NCBI GenBank assembly: GCA_039654915.1
Contig: CM077594.1
Location: forward strand, 15,933,001 to 15,997,000
Reading direction: 5' to 3'
DNA: 64,000 nt
Origin: Aquilaria yunnanensis
Lineage: Eukaryota; Streptophyta; Magnoliopsida; Malvales; Thymelaeaceae
This document shows positions 47,530 through 58,345 of this stretch, in pieces. A program made the position numbers and the translations under genes. Position 1 is the stretch's first letter; each line of letters starts with the position of its first letter. The notes under the pieces were generated by a model that was not told the origin of the DNA, searched no databases, and was given only the letters and a program-made list of their open reading frames with translations.

Positions 47530-49850
47530 CCTCATCATTCGAGCTTTTCATAACTTACTTCCTTAAAGCAGCAAGGGCCTAATCCCAGTTACAGACGCAA
47601 ACCTCAATGACCTCAGGTGTGAGCCTTACTTGTTTCTCCGAGATAACTCATTTCCCCGCACTAAAGGCAGCCTCGGAGATAACAGTAGAAACCGGAACTG
47701 CCAAGATCTCTTGCGCCAGTATGAATAAGATCAAGAATCTTCCTTTTTGGTTCTTCCACCACTTAAGGATGTCTTTCTTATTACTTTCAAATGAAGTACG
47801 GAGGTAATCATCCCATTCTGCAAATCTCGGGTTTGTGGGTCTCGATCGTTTAAGAATATTTGTCGCTATGTTGAACCTTGATGATGAGGAGAATGTATAA
47901 TGTCTGGCGGGTGCTAGATCGGATGACCTAATTTTATCAGAATGCTTAACGGAGCAGAGTTTGTATAACTTTTTCAAATTGTGGTCAGCTGTAGAAGAAA
48001 TAGCAAGTGCAGAAACTTGTGCTTGGCCTAAATATGTATGATAGTATGCTTTTAATAATTGCAAACAGCCCGTGATTTTAACATTTGGATCTAAAGCACA
48101 TGCAACAAGATAAATTTGTGGGATTTGTTGAAAATAATCAAGCCATTTCTTTTGCATTGCTTCACCAGTTTGTTTCAAAAACTTATCGTCCTTGTATTGG
48201 TGGAAAACATAGATGATGTTTACGAAATATAACATTGCTTGGTGCACTATTGGGTGATAAACCCCAAAGAAAAAATTTGCAGCCTCGTAAAAATATTTAA
48301 GCAACTCAACTAACTTAAAACATTTTTTCCAAACCTCGTTCGTTAGCCAGTCGCCTTGCACTTTTGATTTTACAAATCGAGTCAAAAGATTTGCCCATGG
48401 TTGAGCGTCATTTAACACTTCAAATGTTGAGTTCCATCGAGTGAGGCAAACAATTTTAAACATTTTTCAAGAAAAATTCACCTAATTTTCAATATAAAAT
48501 ATTTTAAATTCACAAGCCAATTTGTTTCTTGTTTTAACAAAAAGTAAAGCATTCCAAATTGGCTCGATTTGGTTTTGCAGTTGTAAACCATTTTGAGCAC
48601 ATAAATTTAAAATGTAATACAAACAATGAACATGAAATTTTTTTCCATCAAACAGTGGTTTTATTTCTTTTATCAATTATCTCACGGCTGAATCAATTTT
48701 TGTTTTAACAAAAAGTAAATCATTCCAAATTGGCTAGAATTGGTTTTGCAGTTGTTGTAAACCATTTTGAACACATAAATTCAAAATGTTACACAAGCAA
48801 CTAACTTGAAAAAAATTTCCATTAAGTAATGGTTTTATTTTTTTTATTAATTCTCTTACTGCCGAATCATTGTTTGAAGCATTATGGAAAAAAAAAATGG
48901 ACAAAACTTTATTGGCAACAAAAAATTCACACAAACTTTCAATAATGTAGTTGAAAATGTTCCAACCCGTATAATCAGATTTCATACATTTGAAAGTAAT
49001 GATCCATTTTTTAATAACACATTCATCATCTATTCAATGAGCAGTGACACAATAGTAGTTTTGTCGCATTGGAGATGTTCACATGTCAGATGTAAATGAT
49101 AGACAATGATCAATGGTAGAAAATATGTTTGTAAATCACTTCTCCTAACTTTATACAATTTAAAGCTTTCTCTCCTAGCTGTTTGCCCAGACATTTTTTA
49201 TAAGCAGGATTTAAATTTTCTTGGATGAATCTTTCTAAGTGTTCATCTTCAACTTGTCTAAATGGTTTTTCTGTAATCATCATCAAATTAATTAAACCTT
49301 GCCTAGCAGTTTTTAAATTAAATAAAAAAAATACCTAAACTGCCGGAGCTCATAACACCCATTAATTGTGTTTGTCCACTGGATATGTCGTTGATGTCTC
49401 CATGGACTTTGCTCAAATGCCGCATGAGGGTGCCCGTCCCGATGTTCAATTTGTGTGCAAATTTGTTGTTGCAGAGTTTACACTTAGCATACCTCATATC
49501 ACCTTCCCAAGCTTGCTCAAAATGGGCCTAAACGGAAACCTTCAAATTCCCGCTCTTGACTTGAGTCCGCTCGAATTGCTCACTTTATGGCGTCAGCTGG
49601 AAGCCCTTAGCACTGCCTTGGGTCGATGGAATTTCCTTAACATCATCATCGGAGAGCTGATCATCAAGGCCTAGGTCGTACACTGCCATTTCGATGTTGG
49701 GATCATTGTCGTCAATTTCTTATAAATGTGGGCCTCGGTTTTTGTGGAACAAATGTCATCGTAAAAATGCACCGACCCCGGTGGCGGAGGAGGATGAATA
49801 GGCAACACTCTTACCATTGACGGAGTTCTTCCTTCATGAAGCCATTAGTG
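47530..49850 (-). pseudogene. hAT transposase pseudogene with BED zinc finger
   Basis: N-terminal to C-terminal on the minus strand: a BED finger near 49400-49510 (YAKCKLCNNKF, then MRHLSKVHG; CX2C and HX4H ligands present); a FRQVEDEHLERFIQENLNPAY-like block near 49200-49260; and FFHNASNNDSAVRELIKKI and ILNLCVQNGL (48734-48985), matching the conserved LDNASNND and HILNLIVQDGL blocks. Then comes a 271-residue open stretch (47648-48463) from CLTRWNSTFEVL to the dimerisation motif ILKWWKNQKGRF...ILAVPVSTVISEAAFS. A TGA follows in place of the usual glycine, with the expected ISE...LTPEVIE tail beyond it in the same frame. The central part is duplicated (48529-48873) and frames shift in the N-terminal half. 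Nonfunctional, but clearly an Ac-type transposase. Confidence 0.88.
48529..48873. repeat. 171-bp tandem duplication inside the hAT transposase
   Basis: The unit beginning TTGTTTTAACAAAAAGTAAA at 48529 recurs at 48700 with moderate divergence. It duplicates the coding segment around IKPL...ILNLCxQNGLQ, so the conserved block occurs twice in the pseudogene. The two copies have diverged visibly, so this happened well before the present. Confidence 0.9.
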
Positions 49851-50416
49851 GAAGAAAATAATTGAAGAGATTTAGAGATGATTAGGAGGAAATTAAGAAA
49901 ATATTAGTGAAATATTAAGAAACTTGGAAACAGATAGTAGAGAGAATGAGAGAATACTGTAGGAGATTGAAGAGTAGAGGATTGGTGTAAGAAAGTGTGG
50001 GAATGAATCTGGCTATTTATAGGGGAAAGAAAATTTGGTTTTGCGAAGCTGTTGAGTGAGGGTAAAAAAGTTTGGGGTAAAAAAAAATAGTTTGGAGCTA
50101 TTGGGGGCCCTGGCTGTCATTTTATCATTTTTTTAAAAATTTTGAAAATTGCAACGGATTTCTTGGAAATGTTTGAGCTAACTCGGGCCTGACCCGGCCT
50201 AGCATGACTCGGCCGGTCTGGTCCTGGTTGAATGGCCTATTAGTCCGTGCCATGCTAGTTTGGGCATCACTCTTCTTTCAGACCCATGTTCGCCCTGTTA
50301 CCTCCCGAACCTATTCCGTTCTGGGCTGAACCCAAATTTAACCGTGCTGAGCCAAGTTTTTACCCGAGCAAGGTCCGAGTCTGGCCTGGATCAACCCGGC
50401 CCATTGGCCACCACTA

Positions 50417-51715
50417 AGGTTGATGATTGAATGTTGTCGAGCACATAGAAGGCCTCCGTTCAGTGGGCCTAGCTCTGCGCCTAATAAAGATTTCTTTATG
50501 TACTATTGTAGTTCGGAAAGCCCATCAAAGGTTTGCTTCATAAAATTAATAAATTATCCAACTTTAAGTTTTCAAACCAATTCAATGATTAGTTTAAGTA
50601 AAAATAGTTTTCTGGTTGTATAACTAAACATTTAATTTTTACTCACCCAAACCAGTCCGATAAAAGTGGTTGGAGTTGGATGTTTATTCCGCCCAGCTCA
50701 CGCCGACCCTTAGCCACACACAGGCTTAATTAGTTGGGCAATATCTTTTTTTTTTCTTTTACGGGATAAAGACGGGGGAAAGTACTAAAAGTTAGTGGTG
50801 TCAACTAATTAATTCCTTAAAATTTTAAAATGTTGATAGAAATCATAAAACGTTCCATATTTATTAATGTTTGTCCTATATATGCACTGTTCCTGTTACC
50901 GAATATAAACAGCTAAAACTAAGCATGCATATAGCTGCAAGGAAATGAAAAAGAATAAATTTAGATGAATGTTTTACAAAATTGATTTCCCTATTAAAAT
51001 TTTAACATTTTATGATTGTTTCGTTTTCTCAATATTATCTCTAATGATGATAACTCGCCGTGTAAATTAAGTTCCCAATTAAAATTATGTGCAATTTAAG
51101 CTATATTGTTCATAAGAAACATTCGATAAGTGTCAAATAAGAACTTTTGAAATTATCAGGTAAGACTGTTGTCACATAGGATTTCTACTAAAGCATTGAA
51201 TGTTTATGACTTAAACGCTACTAATTTTTGTGGACTATTGGCGTCGCACTCCCTTTCTTTTCTTTAAAAGAAGATCACCTCTTTTTCTGTACATAGGAGG
51301 GAGGTTAAAGGGGTGAGTGAGACATTGAACCTTAGACATCTATTTTGGTAGCTCGAGTAGTTGCCATAGACAAAACGAGGCAAATCTAGAAGTGGTCTAA
51401 CTACAATTTAAGTCTTCCAGATTTCACGCAGCAAACACTTCAATCCTCAGCTCCGATAATAAATTCAAATACTTTGTATTTGTAACAAATTCTGAATAAC
51501 AAAAACAAGCTATTATGCCAAGATTTTAGTTGTTGAAAAAAAAAAAAGAGTAGCTCTTGCATTAAACATCAAGAAACATCCAAAATTCCAAACCAACTGT
51601 AGACTTAGGCAATCGACCGAGTTATTTGGTTACTCCATTAGGACATTGGAGCGCAAAATCTAAGAAATATATACAAGTAGCTATATAGTGCACTAAGTGC
51701 ACCTCATACACCAAT
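50417..51715. other. Intergenic, nothing recognised
   Basis: AT-rich sequence with short frames only. A direct continuation of the sequence left of the hAT insertion is expected here but carries no recognisable feature. Confidence 0.5.
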
Positions 51716-51723
51716 ACTATCAC

Positions 51724-53570
51724 CAGGGATGACAATTGTATGGGCGACTTCAAATTTGAGTCAGGTAATTTAGGTTCGGGTTTAATTGGCTTAGTATGAA
51801 TTCGAGTCCAAGTTGAGTTCAGGTCAGGTTATTTGAGTTCGGGTTGGTTTTATATTGAGTAAATTTCGGGTTCAGGTTCAATATAGGTCAGGTCAATTTC
51901 AGTCTCGTGTAATTTCAGGCCAAGTCTTAGTCCAAACTAGGGTTGACTAGTCTGGTTTGTTTAAGTTACTAGCATATATGTTGAAATCACTTAATATTTT
52001 TAATTTTTTTGTTTAGTTTTTGTTAAAATTTAAATTAAATAATTTTATTTTTTGTGAAGTTAATTTACGTTAATTTTTATGTTCTTACTATGTTAAATTA
52101 AAAAATAATAAAAATTTTCTTAATTATCTTTTGAAAATTTTGCAGTGATATCCAATTTTTTCTATAAAATTGCTACAAAATATAACTCTAGTTCACTATT
52201 ACTCTATTAGTGAATAAACTATAAAATTTTTAAATTTTTAAAAATTTAGGTACCTTATTGCAATATATGTAAAAGTTTAGGGACAAATGTTGTAAATTAA
52301 CAATTGCTTACCAAGATCATTAAATCTACTAAATATAGAAGTTACTCATTTTAGAAGAACTCAAGTATGGAATTTATTAAATATAAAAGTCTTTGAATAT
52401 GAGACTTACTAAATATGAATGTTCTTAAAAAAGAGAAGTTATTAAAAATGAAAACCCCTAAATATAAAGCTTATTAAATATGGAAGGTAATAAAAGAGGA
52501 AAGTTAAGATTAAGGGTAAAGGTTTGAATTAATTGTTAAGGTTTCAGGTAAGGGTTAGGAATAAAATTAAGTGTTAAGGTTTAGGGTTAAGATTCAGAAC
52601 TTATTGTCAAGGTTTCAATTAAGGTTAAGATTTAGGATTTAGGTTATACGGTTTAGGTTTGAGTATAGTATTTACGGTTAGGATTAAGGTCTTATGGTTT
52701 AGGTTAGGGTAAGTGTTTAGGGTTTTGGGTTTAGGTTTAGGGTTTAGGGTTTATGGTAAATTAAATTAAAATTCAAAGATAAATAATTAAAGACCAATCT
52801 TGTATTTATAAATCCTGATAATACAAGTTCGGACTATTAGTAATACGAAGTAGGGCAGGAATGATATGATAATACTAGTAGAAAAAATTATTAAAAAATT
52901 TAATTTGATTAGACATAAAAATACTTTAATTCAAAACTTTGAAATTAATTGTATTAAATTTCAAACAATAAAGAGAACCATATTAATTAAATCAAATTTC
53001 AAAAACTCTAATTTAAAACAATTAAATATATTAAATTAATATTATATTTACCAATTAAAGTTTTTGTGGCAAACTTAGAATTTGAAACCCAAATAACCAA
53101 TCTAAGCATCCAACAATTCAATAAATTGTGCAGGATTACCAAAAAAAATTTAACTATTAGATGAGACCTTATGTGTTTATTACATGCTTAAAAAAATGTA
53201 TAAGCAAATCCCTTTCAACCATATATTTATTAAATTTATTAAATTTTATGGTCATAATTTATATGTGATTTAGATAAGTAAGCAATATATAAAAAATCAT
53301 AATTTTTTTAAATCTCTAACAACCATATATTTATGTTGATTTGGGTTAAAATCAAATAATGTCGAATCTAATCATTGGGTCATTTCGAGTTCAGGTCAGT
53401 TCAGTCTCAGGTTTAAGTCACTTCAGTTTAGGTATTTTAGATTTGTTTTTTCTCGGATTTTACTTTAATTGAGTTAGGTACAGCAAGGTTCACGTCATTA
53501 ACTTTTCTAGTTAAATCGGGTCAGGTCAGTTTTGGGTTTGGGTGGGTCGGGTCAGATTTTACTTTCCCTA
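51724..53570. mobile_element. Non-autonomous hAT-like element with perfect 8-bp target duplication
   Basis: ACTATCAC lies directly on both sides (51716-51723 and 53571-53578). The ends read CAGGGATGACAAT and, inverted, TAGGGAAAGTAAAA. Subterminal GGTCAGGTC/GGTTCGGGTT motifs resemble those of the element at 6895-8081, so the two are probably related. The interior is AT-rich and non-coding, with a degenerate telomere-like region at 52495-52760. Confidence 0.87.
52495..52760 (+). repeat. Degenerate interstitial telomere-like repeats
   Basis: A stretch dominated by variants of the plant telomere heptamer TTTAGGG (TTAAGGG, TTTAGGTT, GTTAAGG). It is best preserved at about 52715-52753, where near-perfect GGTTTAGGGTTTAGGGTTTA occurs. 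It lies wholly inside the hAT-like element at 51724-53570. Confidence 0.8.
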
Positions 53571-53578
53571 ACTATCAC

Positions 53579-54194
53579 CTTATTTATAAAAATTTCATAA
53601 CCCTCAAATTCATCTTACTTATAAGATTGTTTTTGCATCTGTAACACCATTTCTTATGAAATAAATAATATTTTATGGAATAATAAATTCTTATGAATGG
53701 AAAATAATTTATCACTGAAACAAACATTTCTTATGAAATAACATTTTTGTCCAAAATTAATTTTATTTAAAAGACAATATTATGTAGTTGTAATAATCTA
53801 TTCAAAAATAAATTATCATAATGTTATTAAATTTTTATGAATTTTCTATTTTAAGTCATTAAAAAGAAAAAATTTATAAAAATTTAATAAGATTATAAAT
53901 ATTATATTTTTAATGGATTATTATATCTATATAATATTAATTTTTAAATAAAATCATTTCCATAAAAAAGATAAAAATAAGTTATTTTAGATTAAGTTGA
54001 TTTACGTTAAAACGAGTTGGCTCTTATGTCTTCCTGTCTCCTTAACACACACGCACAGAATTTTATGGAGTAATAAATTTGTATAAAAGGAAAAATATTT
54101 CTCACTAAAAGAAACATCATTATATATATATAGAACAATATATGTTATGAAATGAACAATAATCTTTCTTTTTTTGTAAATGAAGAATAATTAT
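53579..54194. other. Very AT-rich spacer
   Basis: No frame and no definable repeat. It ends where homology to the gypsy RNase H begins. Confidence 0.5.
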
Positions 54195-57100
54195 TCTAGA
54201 ACAACAGCTGATAAAGCATTTGTAGCCTTATTGCACTTGCCCTCTTGTAGTTGATTATATAATCATACCCCGTTAGCTTTGTAAGCCATTTTTCTTGAGC
54301 TGGAGTGGCTATTCTTTGTTCTAAGAGATGCTTCAAGCTCTGATAATTGGTCTTTATGGAGAACTAAACTCCCACCAAACATGTCACCTTTTTTTAATAG
54401 CATACACAATAGCTAACAGTTAATTCTCATAAGTGGATAGTCTTTGCTCTCTACTGTTCAAGACTCTACTTATGTAGCAATGGGGTGTCCTTGTTGTGAT
54501 AACACAGCTCTAATCATTTTCCCTGAGGCATTTGTCTCTAATTTGAAATGCTTGTAACAATTGGTCATCGCCAACACAAGAATAGTAGTAAGAGCTTGCT
54601 TGAGATTTAGGAAAGCCTTCTCAGCTTCAATGTTCCACTCAAATTTGGCTTTCTTTAAAAGACAAGTAAGTGGCTAGCTTAGGCCCCATAACCTTCACAA
54701 AATGCCTGTAATAACCAGTGAGTCCAGGGAACCTACTCAGTTCCTTGACATTCTGATGTCTAGGCCAATCTGTCATAACTTGTATTTTTTTTTTATTAAC
54801 TACCACACTATCTTTACCATTGAGATACCCTAAATATTCCACCTGTGTGGCTGTGTGCTACCAAATATACATTTGCCTCTTTTGATAAAAACTGTATGGT
54901 TTATGAGCACAGTAAGAACCTTCCTAAGATGCAACATATGTTCTTGCCAATCCTTATTGTATATCAATATATCATCGAAAAACACAAGTGCACACTTCCT
55001 CAACATTTCTTAGAGAATATTGTTTATCATACTCTAAAATGTTGATGGTGCATTTGTTAGGCCGAAAGGCACAACAAGAAATTCATAATGGCCATTATGG
55101 GCTCTAAAGGCAATCTTGTAGACATCTAATAGGTTCATTTTGATTTAATGATACCCTGATCTCAAATAAAGCTTAGAGAAATTTGAGCATCATGCAATTC
55201 AGCCAATAACTCATCAATAACAGGGATTAGATATTTGTCCTTAACAATGTATTTATTAAAGATTCTATAATCAACACAAAGTCTCCAGGAATTGTATTTT
55301 TTTTTTTTACCATCACTATAGGAAAGGAAAAATCACTTTGACTTGGCCTAATAATACCAGTTGATAGCATCTCTTTACTCAATCTCTCTATCTATTCTTT
55401 TAAATAGTTGGGTAAACATATGGCCTTACGTTCACTGGAATTGTCCCTTCCTTCAAAGTGGTACTGTGATCATGAGATCCTGGGGGAAACAGTCCTTTTG
55501 GCTCCTAGAACAATTCTTTGAATTCTTCCAACACTTATTCTATCTGACAGTGAGCTTCTCCATGTCCTATTCCAGTAATTATGGCAAAAACCTCACTAAT
55601 CTGATCTTAGCCCCAGTGTAGGTGACACAGAACAGCAGGTCTCCCTTTGGTAATCAAGTGATCCACTTTAGATTCATTAACCAATCTATAAGTATGTTCT
55701 ATACCCTTTAAGACAATTTCTTTCTCCTACCACCTAAAGGTCATCTCAAGATCCTCAAAATTAAAAGACACATTCCCTAATTCCTTTAGCCATTGCACAC
55801 CAAGTACTACAGCACAATTGGCCAAAAATAGAATTCTTATATCGGCCTAGAAGTAAGTCCCCTGAAGTTTTCACATTACTCTTGAACACATGAAGTTGCT
55901 GGTCCTGCAAGACCTAGCAGCCACCCAAACAAGTGAAGGATTAGTGCTGACTATTTTACATCCTAATTGTTTGGCAACTATAAGTTGATAAAATTATGTG
56001 TACTTCTAGTGTCAACCACTACTGGTTTGTTAGCAATAATGCCATAAATTTTGAGTGTTTGGTAAGAGTTTGAACCACCCTTTTTGTGCAATGCACTGAC
56101 AAATATCACAGTTATCTCTCATTCATTATCCACATCCATTTCTTCAACACCTGACCGTTCCACATCATCTCATTCTTCATACTCCATGATATCTATTACA
56201 TCTGTGGTCTATTGCATTTGTGACCCACATGATATATATCATTACACCAAAAATAGAGACATTTTACTCTTTCCTCCTCAATTTCTTAGGTAGTATGTTT
56301 CCTTATATGAGGTTTTGGTGTTTATCCCTTTGTCAAATGTGCAAGGCCCAAGTAAAGATTTTTTAGGAAGGGCTAGTCTATGAAGAGCTCATACTAGGTG
56401 GCTTCACTATGGACCAGTGGACACTTATGGTAGTGCCCTGGGCATATGCCCCTGCCCACCCTTTTTGAATATTTTCAACAAAGCTACTAGAGTAGCCTCT
56501 TGATGTTTAGCTAAAACTTGCGCCTGACATAGATTAATGGGCTCAGAAACCTCAATAGAACTTCTTATTTCCTCTTTCAAGCTATCCAAGAAGAAGATTA
56601 GGCCCTGATCCTCTGTTATGGCTATTCTAGGATAAAGAGCATCAAACTGGTTTTGGTATTCTTGAACAGTACTAGTTTATCTCAGGTTAATCAAGTCAGT
56701 GAAAGGATCTACAACTGTTCCACCCATAAACTGAGCACAAAGGGCCTGAATATATTGATCCCATGTTACTGCTAGATTAGCATCCTTTATGAAAGCCTGA
56801 TACCATTGCAACGCGGCTCCATCAAAATGAACTGCACCTAACCTTACTCCATTGTATTCCTATTCTTTAACGTTGCTTCCATCAAATCTAGGGAAATGTA
56901 TATAAGATAGTCGTGCAACAAGACGATAATTTTCTCCACCTCCTAGTCTTGCTTGGTTAGGTCCATGAAACTCTTTGGGAAAAATCCCTTGGCCCAAGAT
57001 CTATGCCTGAAGCTGCATGTCCAACCTTTCACCCAAATTGTCTACCTTCTGATTTGAAACTCATAGATCCAAAGTCATCTGTTGAATTATGGGCATCAGC

Positions 57101-57600
57101 TGGCGAACACTCTCTATCAGCTCATCCATGGAAGTTATCAGTCTCATTACCACCATGCACGTTAGCGCAAACAACCAATGTACAAGAATCTTCTTTTCTG
57201 ATACCAACTAATATGTGCTCAAGATCAAGGATATGGACTTAGAGAATTTTAGGGAGAAAGAATAAGGTTCAAAGAATGAAGAAGAAATGAAAGGGAGAAT
57301 TTTCCATTAACCAATCAGATCAAATTTCCAATACAATAACCTCCTTCTAAATGCATGCCACTAGCCCAATCCATCACACAAAATGACACAAGAAATGTAA
57401 CAAGTCAAAATTGGAAACTAGAAACCATAGCTGGAAAACCACCATGACCTTTGAGACAGTTGATAATCTGTTAAGGAAAAAAGACCAAGATGCAATGTCT
57501 TAAATCTTCTCCCGAAACACATCATATCATTTATTAAAGTGCATCATTTTAAACACCAACTAACTAATGATTGTATCAAAGATGCTGGCAGTTAGGAGAC
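54195..57600 (-). mobile_element. Ty3/gypsy LTR retrotransposon, 5' part only
   Basis: On the minus strand the order is a presumed 5' LTR (about 57213-57600), a primer-binding-site-like TGGTATCAGA (57197-57206, matching initiator tRNA-Met), gag, protease, reverse transcriptase and RNase H. Homology stops at about 54200, right after the NKATNALS motif that ends RNase H. Integrase and the 3' LTR are missing. The LTR start is not defined, since there is no second copy to compare. Confidence 0.82.
54200..57160 (-). pseudogene. gag-pol pseudogene of the Ty3/gypsy element
   Basis: Gag begins near 57150 with MDELIESVRQLMPIIQQM. A CCHC-like knuckle ending CNDIYHVGHKC lies near 56220-56270. The protease block reads VVVDTRSTHNFIN (about 56000), where functional enzymes have D-S-G-S. 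Reverse transcriptase shows [12 protein letters not shown] (about 55050), the catalytic ALVFFDDILIYNKDWQEHML (about 54950) with both aspartates kept, and MEYLGYLNGKDSV...LTGYYRHFVK (54639-54842). RNase H ends with SLKHLLEQRIATPAQEKWL...NKATNALS (54200-54340). Stops and frameshifts are scattered. The family is Ty3/gypsy by domain order and motifs; the chromovirus sublineage cannot be confirmed without integrase. Confidence 0.85.
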
Positions 57601-58345
57601 CAAGGAGGGCCAGAGCATTGTTAGTCAGTTGCACTTTTAGGGTTGGTGGACATGAGCAAGCTAGGGTTGCCAAATCTTCTAGGGTATGGGTCAAATTGGT
57701 AGCTGTGTTGCATTTGATAAGGTAATTATTTCTAGTGGGCTAGGGGCTAAATCTATTGGGTCAAGAATTTTGGAGAATAATGGATCTCTTTTCTTTAGTT
57801 TGGGTTTAAACAATAGTGCCCGTGATTTAAGTAGTGAGGGATCTACAAATATGGATAAGCTAAATCCATCAAGGGATTCATAATATAGGTGTGATAAAAT
57901 TGTTTTGAGTATTTTTTTGAATCTGGAGAAGGTAAAACTCCAAAGGAAGAGACAAAAAAAAAAGTGCTCAAGGCCAAAAGATTTGACATTGAAATGTGAA
58001 TTGAAAAAATTAGAGTGGGGGATTAAGTCACCAGAAAAGATGCTAAAAAATCAGCTGGTTTTTTAGTTTATACTAAGATAGGGTTGCCTCCAGAGGTTTT
58101 GGGGTATGATTTTGGTCATGGGTCTTGTTTTTGGATTGGGTTTTGTTCTAAGGTCTTCTTTGTTTTTGGATTGAGATATGTTAATGGGTTTTATTTTGGG
58201 TTAGGGTCTTTTTTGTTTACGAGGTGGTTTTATCTTGTGTTGTTCATTGAAGTCAGATTTTTTAGTTTTGTTGTGTTTCTGCATCATTTTTGTTGTTTTC
58301 TTTTTCTTTCAATAAAATTTTCACTGCTTATAAAAAAAAAAGAAT
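57601..58345 (+). repeat. Possible 5'-truncated retroposon ending in poly(A)
   Basis: Ends with CAATAAAATTTTCACTGCTTAT followed by an A10 run at 58332-58341, after a GT/T-rich stretch typical of plant LINE 3' ends. Upstream frames at 57686-57883 and 58084-58356 show no known domain. The A tail and 3' UTR-like texture suggest a LINE tail or processed transcript; no target duplication was found. Confidence 0.4.

Larger units (their letters stand above)
47131..50416 (-). mobile_element. hAT transposon with both termini and a decayed transposase
   Basis: Inverted termini TAGTGGTGGCC at 47131 and GGCCACCACTA ending 50416. The flanking 8-mers ATGATGAT and AGGTTGAT match 6/8, consistent with an eroded hAT target duplication. 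Subterminal regions (47131-47240 and 50160-50416) are GC-rich, with GGCCTGGGCCCGACTC-like motifs. Between them lies a minus-strand transposase pseudogene running from a BED finger to the dimerisation domain. At 3.3 kb this has the size and order of an autonomous element. Confidence 0.87.
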
